A model generated the notes under the pieces. It was not told the DNA's origin. It was given only the letters and a program-made list of their open reading frames with translations, and did not search any database. Shown piece by piece: positions 35,422 through 45,354 of a stretch of DNA of 64,000 nt (its first letter is position 1; each line of letters opens with the position of its first letter). Made by a program: the position numbers and the translations under genes. The stretch is from Larix kaempferi (lineage: Eukaryota > Streptophyta > Pinopsida > Pinales > Pinaceae), in contig BSBM01000261.1 in NCBI GenBank assembly GCA_027924585.1, positions 4,729,501-4,793,500 on the forward strand, written 5' to 3'.

Positions 35422-35535
35422 TGTATTGCATGGTATCTGGCATTCGTTTGCATTCATTCATGCATGCTTTCAGCTAGTTGTATTGCATGGTATCTGACAA
35501 ATTATTTTGCATCCATTCATGCATGCTTTCCCATG
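35422..35535. repeat. Tandem duplication, 57-bp unit (two copies)
   Basis: TGTATTGCATGGTATCTG starts at 35,422 and 35,479. Both copies continue into a TTTGCAT...CATTCATGCATGCTTTC block. Confidence 0.85.
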
Positions 35536-36239
35536 CAAGTAGCATAGTCCACAAGGCTCTCAGAGAGCACAAGGCATTTGAAAAATAAATCTGCGATATT
35601 GATGCACATGATTCTCAAAGGTCATTTTCATACACTCTCCTCTCCATCTGTTGTTGTAATATTGATGCTCTTGATTAGTCAGATTTTATTTTCATCCATT
35701 TTCCTCTCAATGTGTTGAGTAGCATCAACTTCTTCAATTCGGTGTTAGGCACCGCAATTCTTGCCAATGTAGCAACAAATTGATTATTTTTAGTTCGATG
35801 TGTGCTTCTTGTGCATTTTAGAAAAGAAATTAATTTAGGTCATCAGTGATAATGCTTTGATTTGTTTATTAAAAACAATTATCCAGGTCTTAAATTCTTT
35901 GGTGTAAGCCTGAATGATTTTTGGTCATGTGATCATCATATTTACAGTACATATCAGCTGGAAATAAATTTGTCCGATGATGTAACCATAAACTGGTTAG
36001 AGTGGCGGTATGTGCCTTCCTGGTAAGCCAGCTTAGCTTATATGCCTTGTTTTTAAGTCCCATAGATAGATTTAATGTATCTAATTCATTTCAACCTTCA
36101 TCTTAATGCTAGATAGTCTTAACATACGACCGTTTCATTTCCTGACGAGCGCCAGATAAAAGCTCATATTTAATATGTCTTTAACACTGTATTTATTAAG
36201 GTGACTTATTTCTAAGCCACATAGCATATATTTTTACTA

Positions 36240-36350
36240 AGCTGCCCCCATTATTATCGATAAATAAATTTTAAAATGAAATGATCGGTTTTCAGTTCAT
36301 CTTAATGATGCTCCCCATTTTCAATAAATAAATTTTAAATGAAACAATCA
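36240..36350. repeat. Tandem duplication, about 64-bp unit (two copies)
   Basis: Two copies of a CCCCATT...AATAAATTTTAAA...GAAA(T/C)(G/A)ATC block, offset 64 bp. Confidence 0.65.
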
Positions 36351-36515
36351 TTGCAGCACATGAATCATTCCTGTACGAGAGACACATGTTTCCTTCTTCT
36401 AGGGAGTTGATTTACCACCCTTCTTCATGACTGAGAAAATTTGTAGGAGATAGATGGATAATAGGCATAATACGCAAGTTCTAATGACCCTCCCTGCCTT
36501 GAATTGTAGTAACTC

Positions 36516-37250
36516 ATGGCTCCAAAATGAAGAAGCAAGGTGCCTACCCCGCATGAGACTGGTACTCGAGTAGAGCAAGCTATTTTACGCTCCTTGGGTG
36601 AAGTATCTAGTATGCTCAAGGAATGGGTAGCAGGTCAAAGTTAGAATCAAAATATGGGCCAAAACCTGGACCAAAGACAAGATAGGGATCTTGAGCAGAA
36701 ACAGAAACAAGAATCTGACCAACCATCTTTCTCGAAAGAAGGAAAGGCACCACTTGATATCATGAAAGAAATTCACAAATCTAATTTTCCAAAGTTTATG
36801 GGAACCCAAGAAGGGAAAGCAACAGAATCTTGGTTAATTGGAGTTAAACGGGCCCTTAGTTTTAAGTATTATACCACGAGTGAGAAGGCACGAATAGCTA
36901 TGAGCCTTCTACAGGAGGATGCATTGTTATAGTGGGAAAATGAGGAGAGTAAACTTCACATAGGGCCATCACAAGCCACTTGGGAGATCTTTGAAAAATC
37001 CTTTAGGACCCATTTCTTTTTTTATGAGTATAAGAACCAACAGAGGAAAGATTCCCATGCGGTACAACAGAGGGGGAGATCCACAGAAGAATATGAAGAA
37101 GAATTATACTCTCTAGTGCACCACATTGACTACATGGCAGGTGATAGCAGGGAAGCCGAGAGATTCCTACATGGGTTGGGCTTGGAGATTCGTAAGGAAG
37201 TAGCCATGTGGAAACCACTACCATGGCTCAGACCTACAACATATCTAGGC
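36516..37250 (+). pseudogene. Ty3/gypsy gag of element C, broken
   Basis: Starts ATG at 36,516 (MAPK) with stops at codon 5 and before NQNMGQ. The gag core then reads FPKFMGTQEGKATESWLIGV, EKARIAMSLLQEDALL, a stop, WENEESKLH, TWEIFEKSFRTHFF and STEEYEEELYSLVHHIDYM, then AERFLHGLGLEIRKEV. This is the Retrotrans_gag layout, different in sequence from the gag of element F, so C is a separate gypsy family. The frame closes near 37,249. Gag would form the particle shell. Confidence 0.85.
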
Positions 37251-37375
37251 AGGTAAAGAAGAAGATTGACATGGGAAAACAAGCTCAAGCACAGGCAACC
37301 AGGGGAATATTTGTACCTTATAGTGCAAGGTAGGTTGGAGGTAGAAGATTCAACTATCGAGGAGGTCAATCTGGG

Positions 37376-37595
37376 GTGGCCAGAGTGGTAAGTATTTCAG
37401 CTGCCACCACCCCTTCAGAAACCCCTCGTGGTAGGGGGGAAAGATTCGACCCACGAAAAGGGAAAGGAAACAACAAAGGCAAAGGTAAAGGTGGCCGGGG
37501 AAGCTCAAACTACGTAGCTCCAGTAGGCATTAATTGTTTTGAATGTCAGGGTCCCCATTACAAATGAGATTTCCCAAAAAGACTGGAAAGGGGTC
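37376..37595 (+). pseudogene. Gag tail and zinc knuckle of element C
   Basis: In a frame shifted from gag, a Gly/Lys/Arg-rich basic stretch (GKGNNKGKGKGGRGSSNY) leads to INCFECQGPHYK, then a TGA and DFPK. Spacing fits a CX2CX3HX4C knuckle whose last Cys has become Phe and whose Trp codon is now TGA. The sequence runs straight into the end of pol with no protease, RT or integrase between. Confidence 0.75.
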
Positions 37596-37757
37596 GTCCA
37601 GGTCGAATCATATCATGTACTAGACCACAGAAGTCGACAGCCTTGCAATCGCATCCTTGACCAAGTTAAAGTCCAATGGGATCAGTATAGTCTAGATTCA
37701 ACCACTTGGGAGGACGCAGACACTATGTGTCACGAGTTTTCTTACCTTTTTTAGTAA
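37596..37757 (+). pseudogene. Extreme C terminus of gypsy pol (chromodomain-like), fused after deletion
   Basis: Reads YHVLDHR, NRILDQVKVQWDQYSLDSTTW and EDADTMCHEFSYLF followed by TAG. That is the chromodomain-like end of a gypsy integrase, comparable to the QVKVQWNHFGSDEATW end in element F. It follows the gag knuckle within about 30 bp. A single internal deletion must have removed protease, RT, RNase H and nearly all of integrase, several kilobases in autonomous relatives. Confidence 0.8.
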
Positions 37758-37794
37758 ACTTGAGCTTGTGACACATGGATTGGTTCTATTAATT

Positions 37795-38560
37795 CTCATT
37801 GATATTCAGTCAGTATTTTATAGTTCTATAGTTAGAAGACATATGATACATATTTCATGTTGATACTAAGTTAGTATTTTATAGTTTCTTATGGTTTCTA
37901 AAGTTAGAGGACATATGTTGCATATTTCATGATGATACTCAGTTTTTCATGTTGCTACTCCATTTTCATGATGCATATTTCATGTTCAGTTTATTATGGT
38001 TTCTAGATATATAGGACATGAGGTACATGATATGTTGATTGTTGATACCCAATTGGTAATTTATAGTTTTATGTATGGCATCTTGAAATGTAAGTTATGT
38101 GGTACGTGATATGGTGTTATTACATGTTGTTTCTTAGAATGATTCCTCATAGACATGTGATTCATGGTCATGCATTATTCATATGACATTTGATGTTGTT
38201 ATTTCTAGCCATGGGATTTATAGCCATGGGTTGTTCATGTGATACTTCTTGATATTATTTCATGACGTTACGGTGCTTTATAAGATAGATGACATGTGGA
38301 ACATAAAATGATATTAATTTATCATTTTAATAGCTTTATCATGGCATCTAGAGATAAATGACATTTGGAACATAAATGGTATGAAATCATGTTGTGGTTA
38401 CAGTATGGTATTTTACAACTCTATCATGTATTAGTGAGGAATAGGAGATTATATCAAACATTTGGTATATGACATGTTATCATTTCATGCTAATCCTTAT
38501 TGCTCCCCGTAGAATGCATATTTTGATTATGTTGATATTACCAATGTTGAATTATGGCCG
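37795..38560. repeat. Degenerate tandem array in the 3' interior of element C
   Basis: Repeated blocks of the type TTGATACT...AGTATTTTATAG...GTTTCTA...GGACATATG...CATATTTCATG recur with a spacing of about 60-90 bp, most clearly at 37,795-38,100. They become weaker toward 38,560 (GACATGTGGAACATAAA, GACATTTGGAACATAAA). AT-rich, no coding sense. Confidence 0.55.
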
Positions 38561-38764
38561 CTTGTCATGACATATTAATAAGAAGTTTAGCGAATTTATG
38601 AAAGTATCATGACCAGTTATTTTATAATGATAACACGGAGCCTCTGAGTGTATTAGATGTTTAACTTGGCATGTCTTATCATGATAAGGGCTTATGATGT
38701 AATGTAATGCAATATGAGCTGGTGACTAGACATTCTTGTTAGCACATGATTCAAGGTTGATTTC

Positions 38765-39088
38765 ATGATATCTTATTATCTTGAGAAATGGATACTAATC
38801 ATTATTCATTGTGGTAAGTGCAAGTTGTTCCAGGTAAGCGACTCAAATAAGCCCGATGAGGCTAATCATTCTGTGATTTCGTGGGAGCCGATAACCACGA
38901 ATGAGAATGGCTACTATAAATATATTATGGGTTGGGGGACAAGCCCAACAATTAACTCTATGTTAGCAGCTCTTGACTTCTTCCAGAAGTCCACGGTTAG
39001 AGGCACACTCATCGGGAGGGAGGTTTATGTAGAAGGAATTCTGATGCTTAGGGATAGTGTCGTGAGGGTGCAGGTGAAGGATGTTTAG
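38765..39088 (+). CDS. Accessory ORF 1 of element C, between pol end and 3' LTR
   Basis: An open frame of 107 codons. The later part looks protein-like: PDEANHSVISWEPITTNENG, YYKYIMGWGTSPTINSMLAA, LIGREVYVEGILMLRDSVVR. Base composition is clearly higher in G+C than the array before it. It lies in the position where envelope or other accessory genes sit in some LTR elements. The true start is uncertain: the AT-rich N-terminal 20 codons may be chance. No domain or membrane segment was recognised. The next ORF resembles it. Confidence 0.4.
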   Translation: MISYYLEKWILIIIHCGKCKLFQVSDSNKPDEANHSVISWEPITTNENGYYKYIMGWGTSPTINSMLAALDFFQKSTVRGTLIGREVYVEGILMLRDSVVRVQVKDV

Positions 39089-39183
39089 AATAAAATTTTG
39101 AGATGCCTGGGATATAATGATCTTGATATCAAGATCGGGGTATCGGGAACCAGATGCTGGATAACATCGATGAGGCCAAGATT

Positions 39184-39432
39184 ATGGTTAAATTCCGATG
39201 AGGCCGAACTATTACCAAAAGTTGGGAGGGTGGAAATGCCGCAGTAACTTCCTGGGAAACTTTTGATGCCTACTGTATGATCTGCGGGCAGGTTACAGTA
39301 GAGGGCCTGTGCCATGGCGAGCGGGGCCATCCGGAGTTGCAGGGGAGGTTTATAGAGGTGGTGGATGGTATGATTCTCAGGGAGAGGGTGAGTAAGGAGA
39401 GAGGAAGTATACAAATACACACTTATTATTAA
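39184..39432 (+). CDS. Accessory ORF 2 of element C, related to ORF 1
   Basis: Stop-free for about 80 codons from a TGA at 39,181. It contains AAVTSWETFDAYCMICGQVT, VEGLCHGERGH and RFIEVVDGMILRERV before TAA. The pattern SWE...G and REVYVEGILMLRD/RFIEVVDGMILRE parallels ORF 1, and the DNA shares GGGAGGTTTAT and GATGCTTAGGGA/GATTCTCAGGGA blocks. This suggests a tandem duplication that has decayed. A CX2C...CX3H arrangement is present but unproven as a metal site. No start codon is evident. Confidence 0.35.
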
Positions 39433-39697
39433 TTAAATGTATAATGTTTCCATGTGTATGATGCATAATTGTTACTATGGTTGCATACTAGACACATAAG
39501 GAAATAATTAAGAGCATGTTGTAAGTTAGGGTGTCTGATTGTATTAGTATAGGTTGGAGATTTCTATGTGATGGCCACACATATAAATCTCTTATCTTCA
39601 CAATAGTACTAAGTACCTATATTGTTTATTATTTACTTGATTGATTGAATAAATATGGTATTTATTGCTTGAGGATTATAACTTCGGGACGAAGTTT

Positions 39698-39714
39698 CCT
39701 GAAGCGGGGGAGTA
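39698..39714 (+). other. Polypurine tract of element C
   Basis: CTGAAGCGGGGGAGTA just before the TGTAACAACCCC start of the 3' LTR. Confidence 0.8.
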
Positions 39715-39972
39715 TGTAACAACCCCATATATGAATATGTTTAATTGTTGGGGGCTCGAGGGCATCATCTAATGGCTGGGGATTGGTTGGGTGGAGAGTC
39801 GTCCCCCCACCTTCAGTTGCAGACCAAAGAGATACCGGGCATCCAGGTAAGTAAGGTGCCTCGCTGTGATTCCCAGTTATTGTTTTTATATAAAATACAA
39901 AATTGTTTTTGCATGTTTTCTTTCAGATTTGTTTGATTTGCTATTCTCCTGGTTTATATTATGGGTTCTACA
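39715..39972 (+). mobile_element. 3' LTR of element C (258 bp, internally deleted)
   Basis: Starts TGTAACAACCCCATATATGA, ends GGGTTCTACA, and is followed by AGTAG (39,973-39,977). That matches AGTAG before the 5' LTR, a perfect 5-bp target-site duplication. It lacks about 200 bp present in the 5' LTR. Confidence 0.92.
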
Positions 39973-39977
39973 AGTAG

Positions 39978-41158
39978 AGAGGAGGAGATCATCCATATCT
40001 TTCCATTGTGCTTCATTGCAGCTGATTATTGAGGGGAGAAATCACTTTCATATTTCTCTATAAAGATTTATTGTAGTTTATATGTTCATATACAATAGTG
40101 GGGTCAAATGCCTATCATTTAGAGTTTCTTTCTATTGATTTAGAGCTTGGACTGGTGTTGGTGGGCCGAAATGGAGGTTCTGGTTTCGATACTTCTAAGA
40201 CTTTCTGGGACGTGAGACCTATTCCATTTCATTTAGACAACCATTTTCAGTTGGAAACACTCTTTGTCTCACTCAAAAAGGTTTCCGTATGGCTGAGATA
40301 TCATCATTTTACTAAATCTACTCTATTCAACATCTCTTATAGTGGAGGGGCGCACCACTACTTTTCTATCTCTATATTTCTTGGATTTCGAGCTTCTGTA
40401 AGAGACATATATTGTTTTAATCAGTATATTTATTGTCTCCATACAGTCATAATAAATATTTAAATATAGATCTTTTCATCATATGGTGTTCAATGTTCAA
40501 GCTTATGGGTGATTTATGTCACGTATGGTTAATCAATCTTAAGGCAATGTGTATTAAATTTTCATATCAGATCCCTAAAGTCTGTTGTTAAGTTATTTTT
40601 GTTGATTTGGGAGTGTCATGGTCAATTGGATCTGTTTGGGAAGACTTGGGCTGATTGGGAAGTGTTTGGGTCAAGTTGAAAAAGTAGTATTCCAATGTGG
40701 GGGAAATCGAGCTAGTTTCTCACTAGTCTTGAGAGGGTGTCTTTCATACTTGTTTGGAAGTTATATGGAGTCTATCAGTGGGTTAGATAGTTTCATTTGA
40801 GTCTATTTGATTCCATTAAATTGATATTTGGATAATTCGATTTGCTCTGGAAGTGTTTAGGAAGAGTTGGAAACCTCATGTTTAGTGTGGCCAGAATTAA
40901 ACTAGTGTTCCTAGTTTCTTTACAAGCTTCCAATTTTATATCATATCTTATTCGGGGAACATATCAGTGGACTCTAAACACTTTAATGAGTTGCACACCT
41001 TTAATGGACATCAGAAATATACATACACTCCACTGTTGTTGAACGAGAGCATCTCATAAGCCTTCATAAGCCATTATTTGGGAAAAAGTTGAAAATCAAC
41101 ATAATTAAAGTTGGAACCTTGGAGATAATATTCCTAATTTCTTATCAGACACAGTACA
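39978..41158 (+). mobile_element. 3' LTR of element B, right part
   Basis: Resumes the element B LTR exactly after element C's target-site copy (AGAGGAGGAGATCATCC) and continues colinear with 26,417-27,602 to GACACAGTACA. It is followed by CGTAT, the imperfect partner of CGTCT at 25,541. Confidence 0.92.
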
Positions 41159-41260
41159 CGTATCCATGTCTCCATATCGTGGTTGAGTCAAGTTGTGGGG
41201 GATTAGTCATCTCTTCATCTGGGCATCGTCATGTAAAGTAATCAGCGTCATGGTGTTCAA
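41159..41260 (-). pseudogene. Gypsy element F gag continuation beyond element B
   Basis: When element B is removed, the minus-strand frame of gag at 25,545 continues into this stretch (a METW piece, then HD and LN) until a stop about 15 codons further upstream. So this is the N-terminal side of the gag of F. The 5' LTR and primer site of F should lie further right but were not found. Confidence 0.5.
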
Positions 41261-43480
41261 CTAGTTGTACCGATCATGCTCATATTTTGTTTGGCCAAAA
41301 TTGAGTCTGTTTGACCCTTTCGGAAGTTTGTCAAAGTTTCAACAAGTTTATGTATTTTGCGTCATGTTAGCTAAAACTTGTCGATTTCACGTCCTTTGTT
41401 AATTCACTAGTTGTACCCATCTGCTAGTCTTATTGCAAGTTTATTAAGCTCAAAATGTTAAAGATCTCTCCCAAGTGCCTCCTTATGCAAAAGCGCCAAT
41501 GTCCACGTACTAGCAAGAAAATAAAATCCCTCAATCTAATCCCCTTTAATTTGAGTTTATTTTACTCTCTTTCCCTTTACCCACCTAATCTTTCAACGAC
41601 AAGTTTTTCTCTTATACATTCATAAATTCCTTCATTTACCCCTTTTATATAGCATCCCATTATCCTGAACCTTATAATGTCTTTGTCCTTCTTAATTTCC
41701 TATGAACTGTCCCATCTCAACGGTAGGAGTTAGGATCTTTTTCCATCTTATCCTCTATATAAATGCCCTATCACTACCCCATTTAAATAGCAGGAGTTGG
41801 GGTCTCTTTCCCCACCCTTTCACTAAGATAATTGCTCCAACCCGATAATAGTATTTAAGGCTTCTTTCCCACCTCTTTCCTTACCATCCGAGTAAGGATA
41901 GAACCATAAAAGAAGGCTTAAAGGAATATAGGCTTGCTTTACATAAGGAGAGCGAGGAGGAAAATTGCTCTGAAAGTATAATTTTAATAATTAAAAGGTG
42001 GGTTTGCCTTCTATCCTTATTCTCTTTTCCCAATTCCATTTATTTTCCTTTCACCCTCTTTCATACCAACTCTATCTCAAATAATAATAATAATTAAATA
42101 ACTTTATTTTTCCCCTAACCCTAGTCTCGGGTTACACTTTTCCTTCCTCTTACTCCCATTATTCCTTATCCCATTCTCATAAACTTCTTCCAAAAGCCGA
42201 AATTCCCCTCATTTACATATATCCCTAAGTTTTGGGATCAAGAGCTATAACGCTTTGAAAATGAACATTAAAAAAATATCATAAGCGATCCAATTTTGAA
42301 AAACAAAAATTTAATGAAAACGTGGGCGCTAACCTTAATGGTACAAACCCTATCCAATTGGAAAGAGGAGGCCCGCAACCAGTCAACAAAAGAAGGATGA
42401 AGCGCCACGCGGCGTCCACTAGACAATTGCAGGCCGATAGGCAGAAGAGAGAGAATGCGGGGGATCTCACGCAGTCCACGAGGAGGCTGTACATCACACA
42501 CCAGACGAATGGAGAGTAGGCATCTGAGATGGCAGAAGGTCGGCAGAGAAGGCGTTACATCTGCAGACACACACATCTAGAACACGCGGTAATGAAGGTT
42601 GCAGAAGGACATTGAAAGGGTGACAGGAAGGAAACGCATAAATAATGCTCCATGTAGAACGTGAATTCAGAGACAAGTAGAGAAGGAAGGCCGTTGCATT
42701 GTCAAGCAAAAAAACGCAGCTTGCCATCTGGAACACCAACGCCACTGACATGATCCAGCAGGGTGTGGAGAACGGCTTGGGCACACTAGTGAACAACCTT
42801 TGGAGGATGAAGGATAACTAAAGAACACCCATGGGGAAGAGATCACGAAAATGCGATGCTAATACACCCACCACGCGGCGAAACAACAAAAGGAGAAGGC
42901 ATATAGTGGAAACCGCATCCATAGTCAAACAACTGGCCGAGACAAGGCCACACTGTGGGCACGTTGATCATTTTCCAGTTTGCATCCAAAGCTCTAATAT
43001 GTTACACGATAAGCACAGTCATGAATGCACCCCACACCACAACATACATGAAAATACAGAGGTTTTTGCGTACCCCAACGAGAAGGCGTTTTAGATGAAG
43101 TTCATTCCCTCTCTGTTCGACTTTTTTTGAGTTTCAGCCTTCAATTATTTATCCATTTTAAGGAGTGGCAAGATTTTTTTGAGGTTCCAGAATAGTCCTT
43201 CACCACTCCACCCAAGGTATGATGCACATGCCATGGCCTTATCTTTTTAAGCAATATAGAGATGCTTGTCAAAGAGGTTTGTGAGCTCGCAGTCACAACC
43301 AGTTTTAGAGAATAATTACACAGTGAAGGGAAAATTCTTGCATTATGTTTTGCATGTTCTAGTTTGTTTTGTGCTAATCTTTAGTTGACGGATGAGTGCA
43401 AGATTTTAGAGATTGTGGAGCCCTCTATGTTGGCTTGAGGAAAAATCGAATGAGCTTCAAGAGTGGAGAGTTACCCATTT
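41261..43480. other. Unassigned sequence
   Basis: Pyrimidine-rich from 41,500 to 42,230 with a degenerate repeat at 41,700-41,900, then GC-richer and purine-rich from 42,320 to 43,090. Several short open frames on both strands have no motif. No element ends or gene structure recognised. Confidence 0.4.
41700..41905. repeat. Degenerate tandem repeat, about 65-bp unit, three copies
   Basis: Blocks CCCATCTCAACGGTAGGAGTT, CCCCATTTAAATAGCAGGAGTT and CAACCCGATAATAGTATTTAAGG, each followed by TCTTTTTCC/TCTCTTTCCCC/CTTCTTTCCC and a C-rich tail. Confidence 0.45.
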
Positions 43481-43780
43481 TTATTCAGGTTCCATGTATT
43501 GTTCAAAAGGATTGGTTCGTTCACGCCTGCGCCATATAGACTGAACAACCTGTAGGCTTATTGTATCTAGTACATATAAAGATAAGGCCGCCAGATTATG
43601 AATTCTAATGCCAAAGTCATGGTTCTGTTTCATATCTTGAAATCGTTCCAACAAATACTCAAGCAATGGAAAGGTCTCCAAAATCATTTGAGGAGCCCTC
43701 ATAGAAGGTGAAATAAATGAACCCAAACGATCATGCTCCCCAATATTTTCGTGTTCAACTCATGAGGGAGAGTTTCTATT
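43478..43780 (-). pseudogene. Unidentified protein-coding-like fragment
   Basis: A minus-strand frame open for about 95 codons that looks protein-like: HDRLGSFISPSMRAPQMILE, FPLLEYLLERFQDMKQNHDF, GIRIHNLAALSLYVLD, then VQSIWRRRERTNPFEQYME and a stop. It is mostly helical in character with a basic WRRRER patch. No family recognised. It could be the last exon of a host gene or a transposase fragment. The 5' side runs into a repeat shared with 50.7 kb, so it is not a complete gene. Confidence 0.35.
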
Positions 43781-44690
43781 AGTTGTGGCTCACCCTCTTC
43801 ACGACACACTCTGAACGCCAAGAGACACAACAATGGTTAAGCTTCTGGGAGTTGCCGAGATTCCTTTCTTTCCCTCTTGGCAGTTTCCAAAGCACTTTGA
43901 CTACCTTGGCGCAACCTTTAAAAGCTCGGCGAACCTGTCGAAACGAACATCTCGCATTGGAGATAAGAGGTAGGTACTGCTAGATTTTCACTTCTGCCAT
44001 TTTCCCTTCATACTTAGTTGTCCATGAGTCTAACATGCGGTGATTGTAGGTAAGGCTACAGTCCAGGTCCATCCATTATCACTTCTGCCATTTTCCCCTT
44101 CATACTTAGTTGTCCATGAGTCTAACATGCGGTGATTGTAGGTAAGGCTACAGTCCAGGTCCATCCATTAGGGCGAAGGCAGAGCGTCTTCCGGTGGAGG
44201 TACATTCTATTTTCCTGCATGCATTTTGTTTTCTCCTCTACATTTTTTTTACTAATGTTTTTCATGCACGCACTTTACTACATGACAATCTGAGCGGGAA
44301 CTCCTCCCGCTGTCTCAATTTCACTATTGAGAATTGTGTAGGGTCTCAGAAACCTCCATTTCTCAGGAGTTAAATCGACTGCGGCCTATTGTGTTGATGA
44401 CTATCAAATTCCATCTTTTAATAAAATATGGTTTTGGGCATATCTATGTCTTCCTCCGTCTTTCATTTCAGCTTTGCTATCATTTTATGTTTTTTTTACA
44501 TTCCACAAAACTGTAAAATATGTACATAAGGACTGTATATATATATTTTTATCTCTGTTTATCATATGTACATAAAAAATATTGATTTTTAACCTTTAGT
44601 CGCAAGCTTTTTGGTGCTATACAATTCGAACAAAAATAGCCATCCCGCACATTTATGAAAATTCTTTCATTTTATACATTTAGTTTCATT
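43780..44690. repeat. Diverged direct repeat, copy 1 (partner at 50.7-51.4 kb)
   Basis: Colinear blocks shared with 50,705-51,420: TTGTGGCTCAC, GTAGGTA(C/T)TGC, TAGGTAAG(G/A)CTACA, CATCCATTAGGG(C/T)GAAGG, TTTTCCTGCATG, ATGACAATCTGAGC(G/A)GG, GACTGCG(G/T)CCTATTG, TTTTAATAAAA and TTTGGGCATATCT. About 70% similar by eye. It includes a 91-bp tandem duplication not present in the partner. Identity of the repeated unit unknown. Confidence 0.7.
43989..44170. repeat. Tandem duplication, 91-bp unit (two copies)
   Basis: CACTTCTGCCATTTTCCC starts at 43,989 and 44,080. The copies are nearly identical through CAGTCCAGGTCCATCCATTA. The near identity indicates a recent duplication inside an older repeat. 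Confidence 0.95.
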
Positions 44691-44996
44691 TACCAAAAAC
44701 ACTCTTACTCTTAAGTAAACGACTAATCCACCAAGTTCATTGTTTATCACTAATACTATTGTATTAATGAACAAAAATATTTCAATGCATTGAGAAATTG
44801 TGAAACTGAACCTTATGGCTAATTCCTTTTTGCATATCATTAAATGCAGTATCTAAGTAGATATTAGTAGAGTACAAATTATTACTTCTGAGTAGGGAAA
44901 GTTACATTTCATTTAATTATCATTACTACATTAATGACACACTGAATTTTAAAAGTATTTTAAAATATTTACGCCGTAGGCGTTTCAATGTGGAGA

Positions 44997-45070
44997 AGCA
45001 TAACCATCCACGTTGGCTAGATTCCTAGCTCATAGAGGAAATGGAATCCTGCCACGTGGATGGTTATGCT
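44997..45070. repeat. Perfect 17-bp inverted repeat with G-box
   Basis: AGCATAACCATCCACGT at 44,997-45,013 and its exact reverse complement at 45,054-45,070, 40 bp apart. The right arm contains CCACGTGG, a G-box/ABRE-type core. It could form a hairpin or be the remnant of a small transposon. No target-site duplication identified. Confidence 0.85.
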
Positions 45071-45094
45071 AGCCTCCTTTTTGCGCGAGCTCCT

Positions 45095-45310
45095 GCCCTG
45101 CTCTCTCCCGCGACCTGTCGCCTCCGTCCACCTCCCCCTCCGTCCACCTCCCCTCGGCCGCATGCACCATCCTCAGCCTGCTGCCTCCTCTCTCCTCCCG
45201 CCGTGAGCTCTTCCCCTGCTATATCCCGCGAGCTCCCTCCTGTCGCCGCCTGCTGCCTCCTCCCTCCTCCCATGCTCTCTCCCGCGGCCTGCTGCCTCCT
45301 CCCCTGCTTA
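45095..45310. repeat. Strand-asymmetric C/T-rich low-complexity tract
   Basis: Degenerate repeats of CCTGCTGCCTCCTCTC and CTCTCCCGCG blocks, strongly pyrimidine-rich on the plus strand and far richer in G+C than its surroundings. Open frames across it (Pro/Ser/Ala-rich or Gly/Arg-rich) reflect composition, not coding. Confidence 0.6.
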
Positions 45311-45354
45311 ATTAAATTTATGTTTTAATTTAAAAATTTTAAATTAAAAAATTA

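Larger units (their letters stand above)
32037..36515 (+). mobile_element. Unusually long 5' leader of element C
   Basis: About 4.5 kb separate the primer site from the gag start, far more than the usual few hundred bases. No protein family was recognised. It contains several tandem duplications (34,780-34,885; 35,422-35,532; 36,240-36,350). It also has T-rich tracts ending in TTTTTTTGCAG (32,720) and TATTCTTGCAG (33,050) that look like splice acceptors, the latter followed by a short exon-like piece and GTGAGT. It could hold captured intron-bearing host sequence or an unrecognised older insertion. Confidence 0.5.

Noticed and set aside
45041-45328. 95-codon Pro/Ser/Ala-rich open frame
   Set aside because: Explained by the C/T-rich low-complexity tract.
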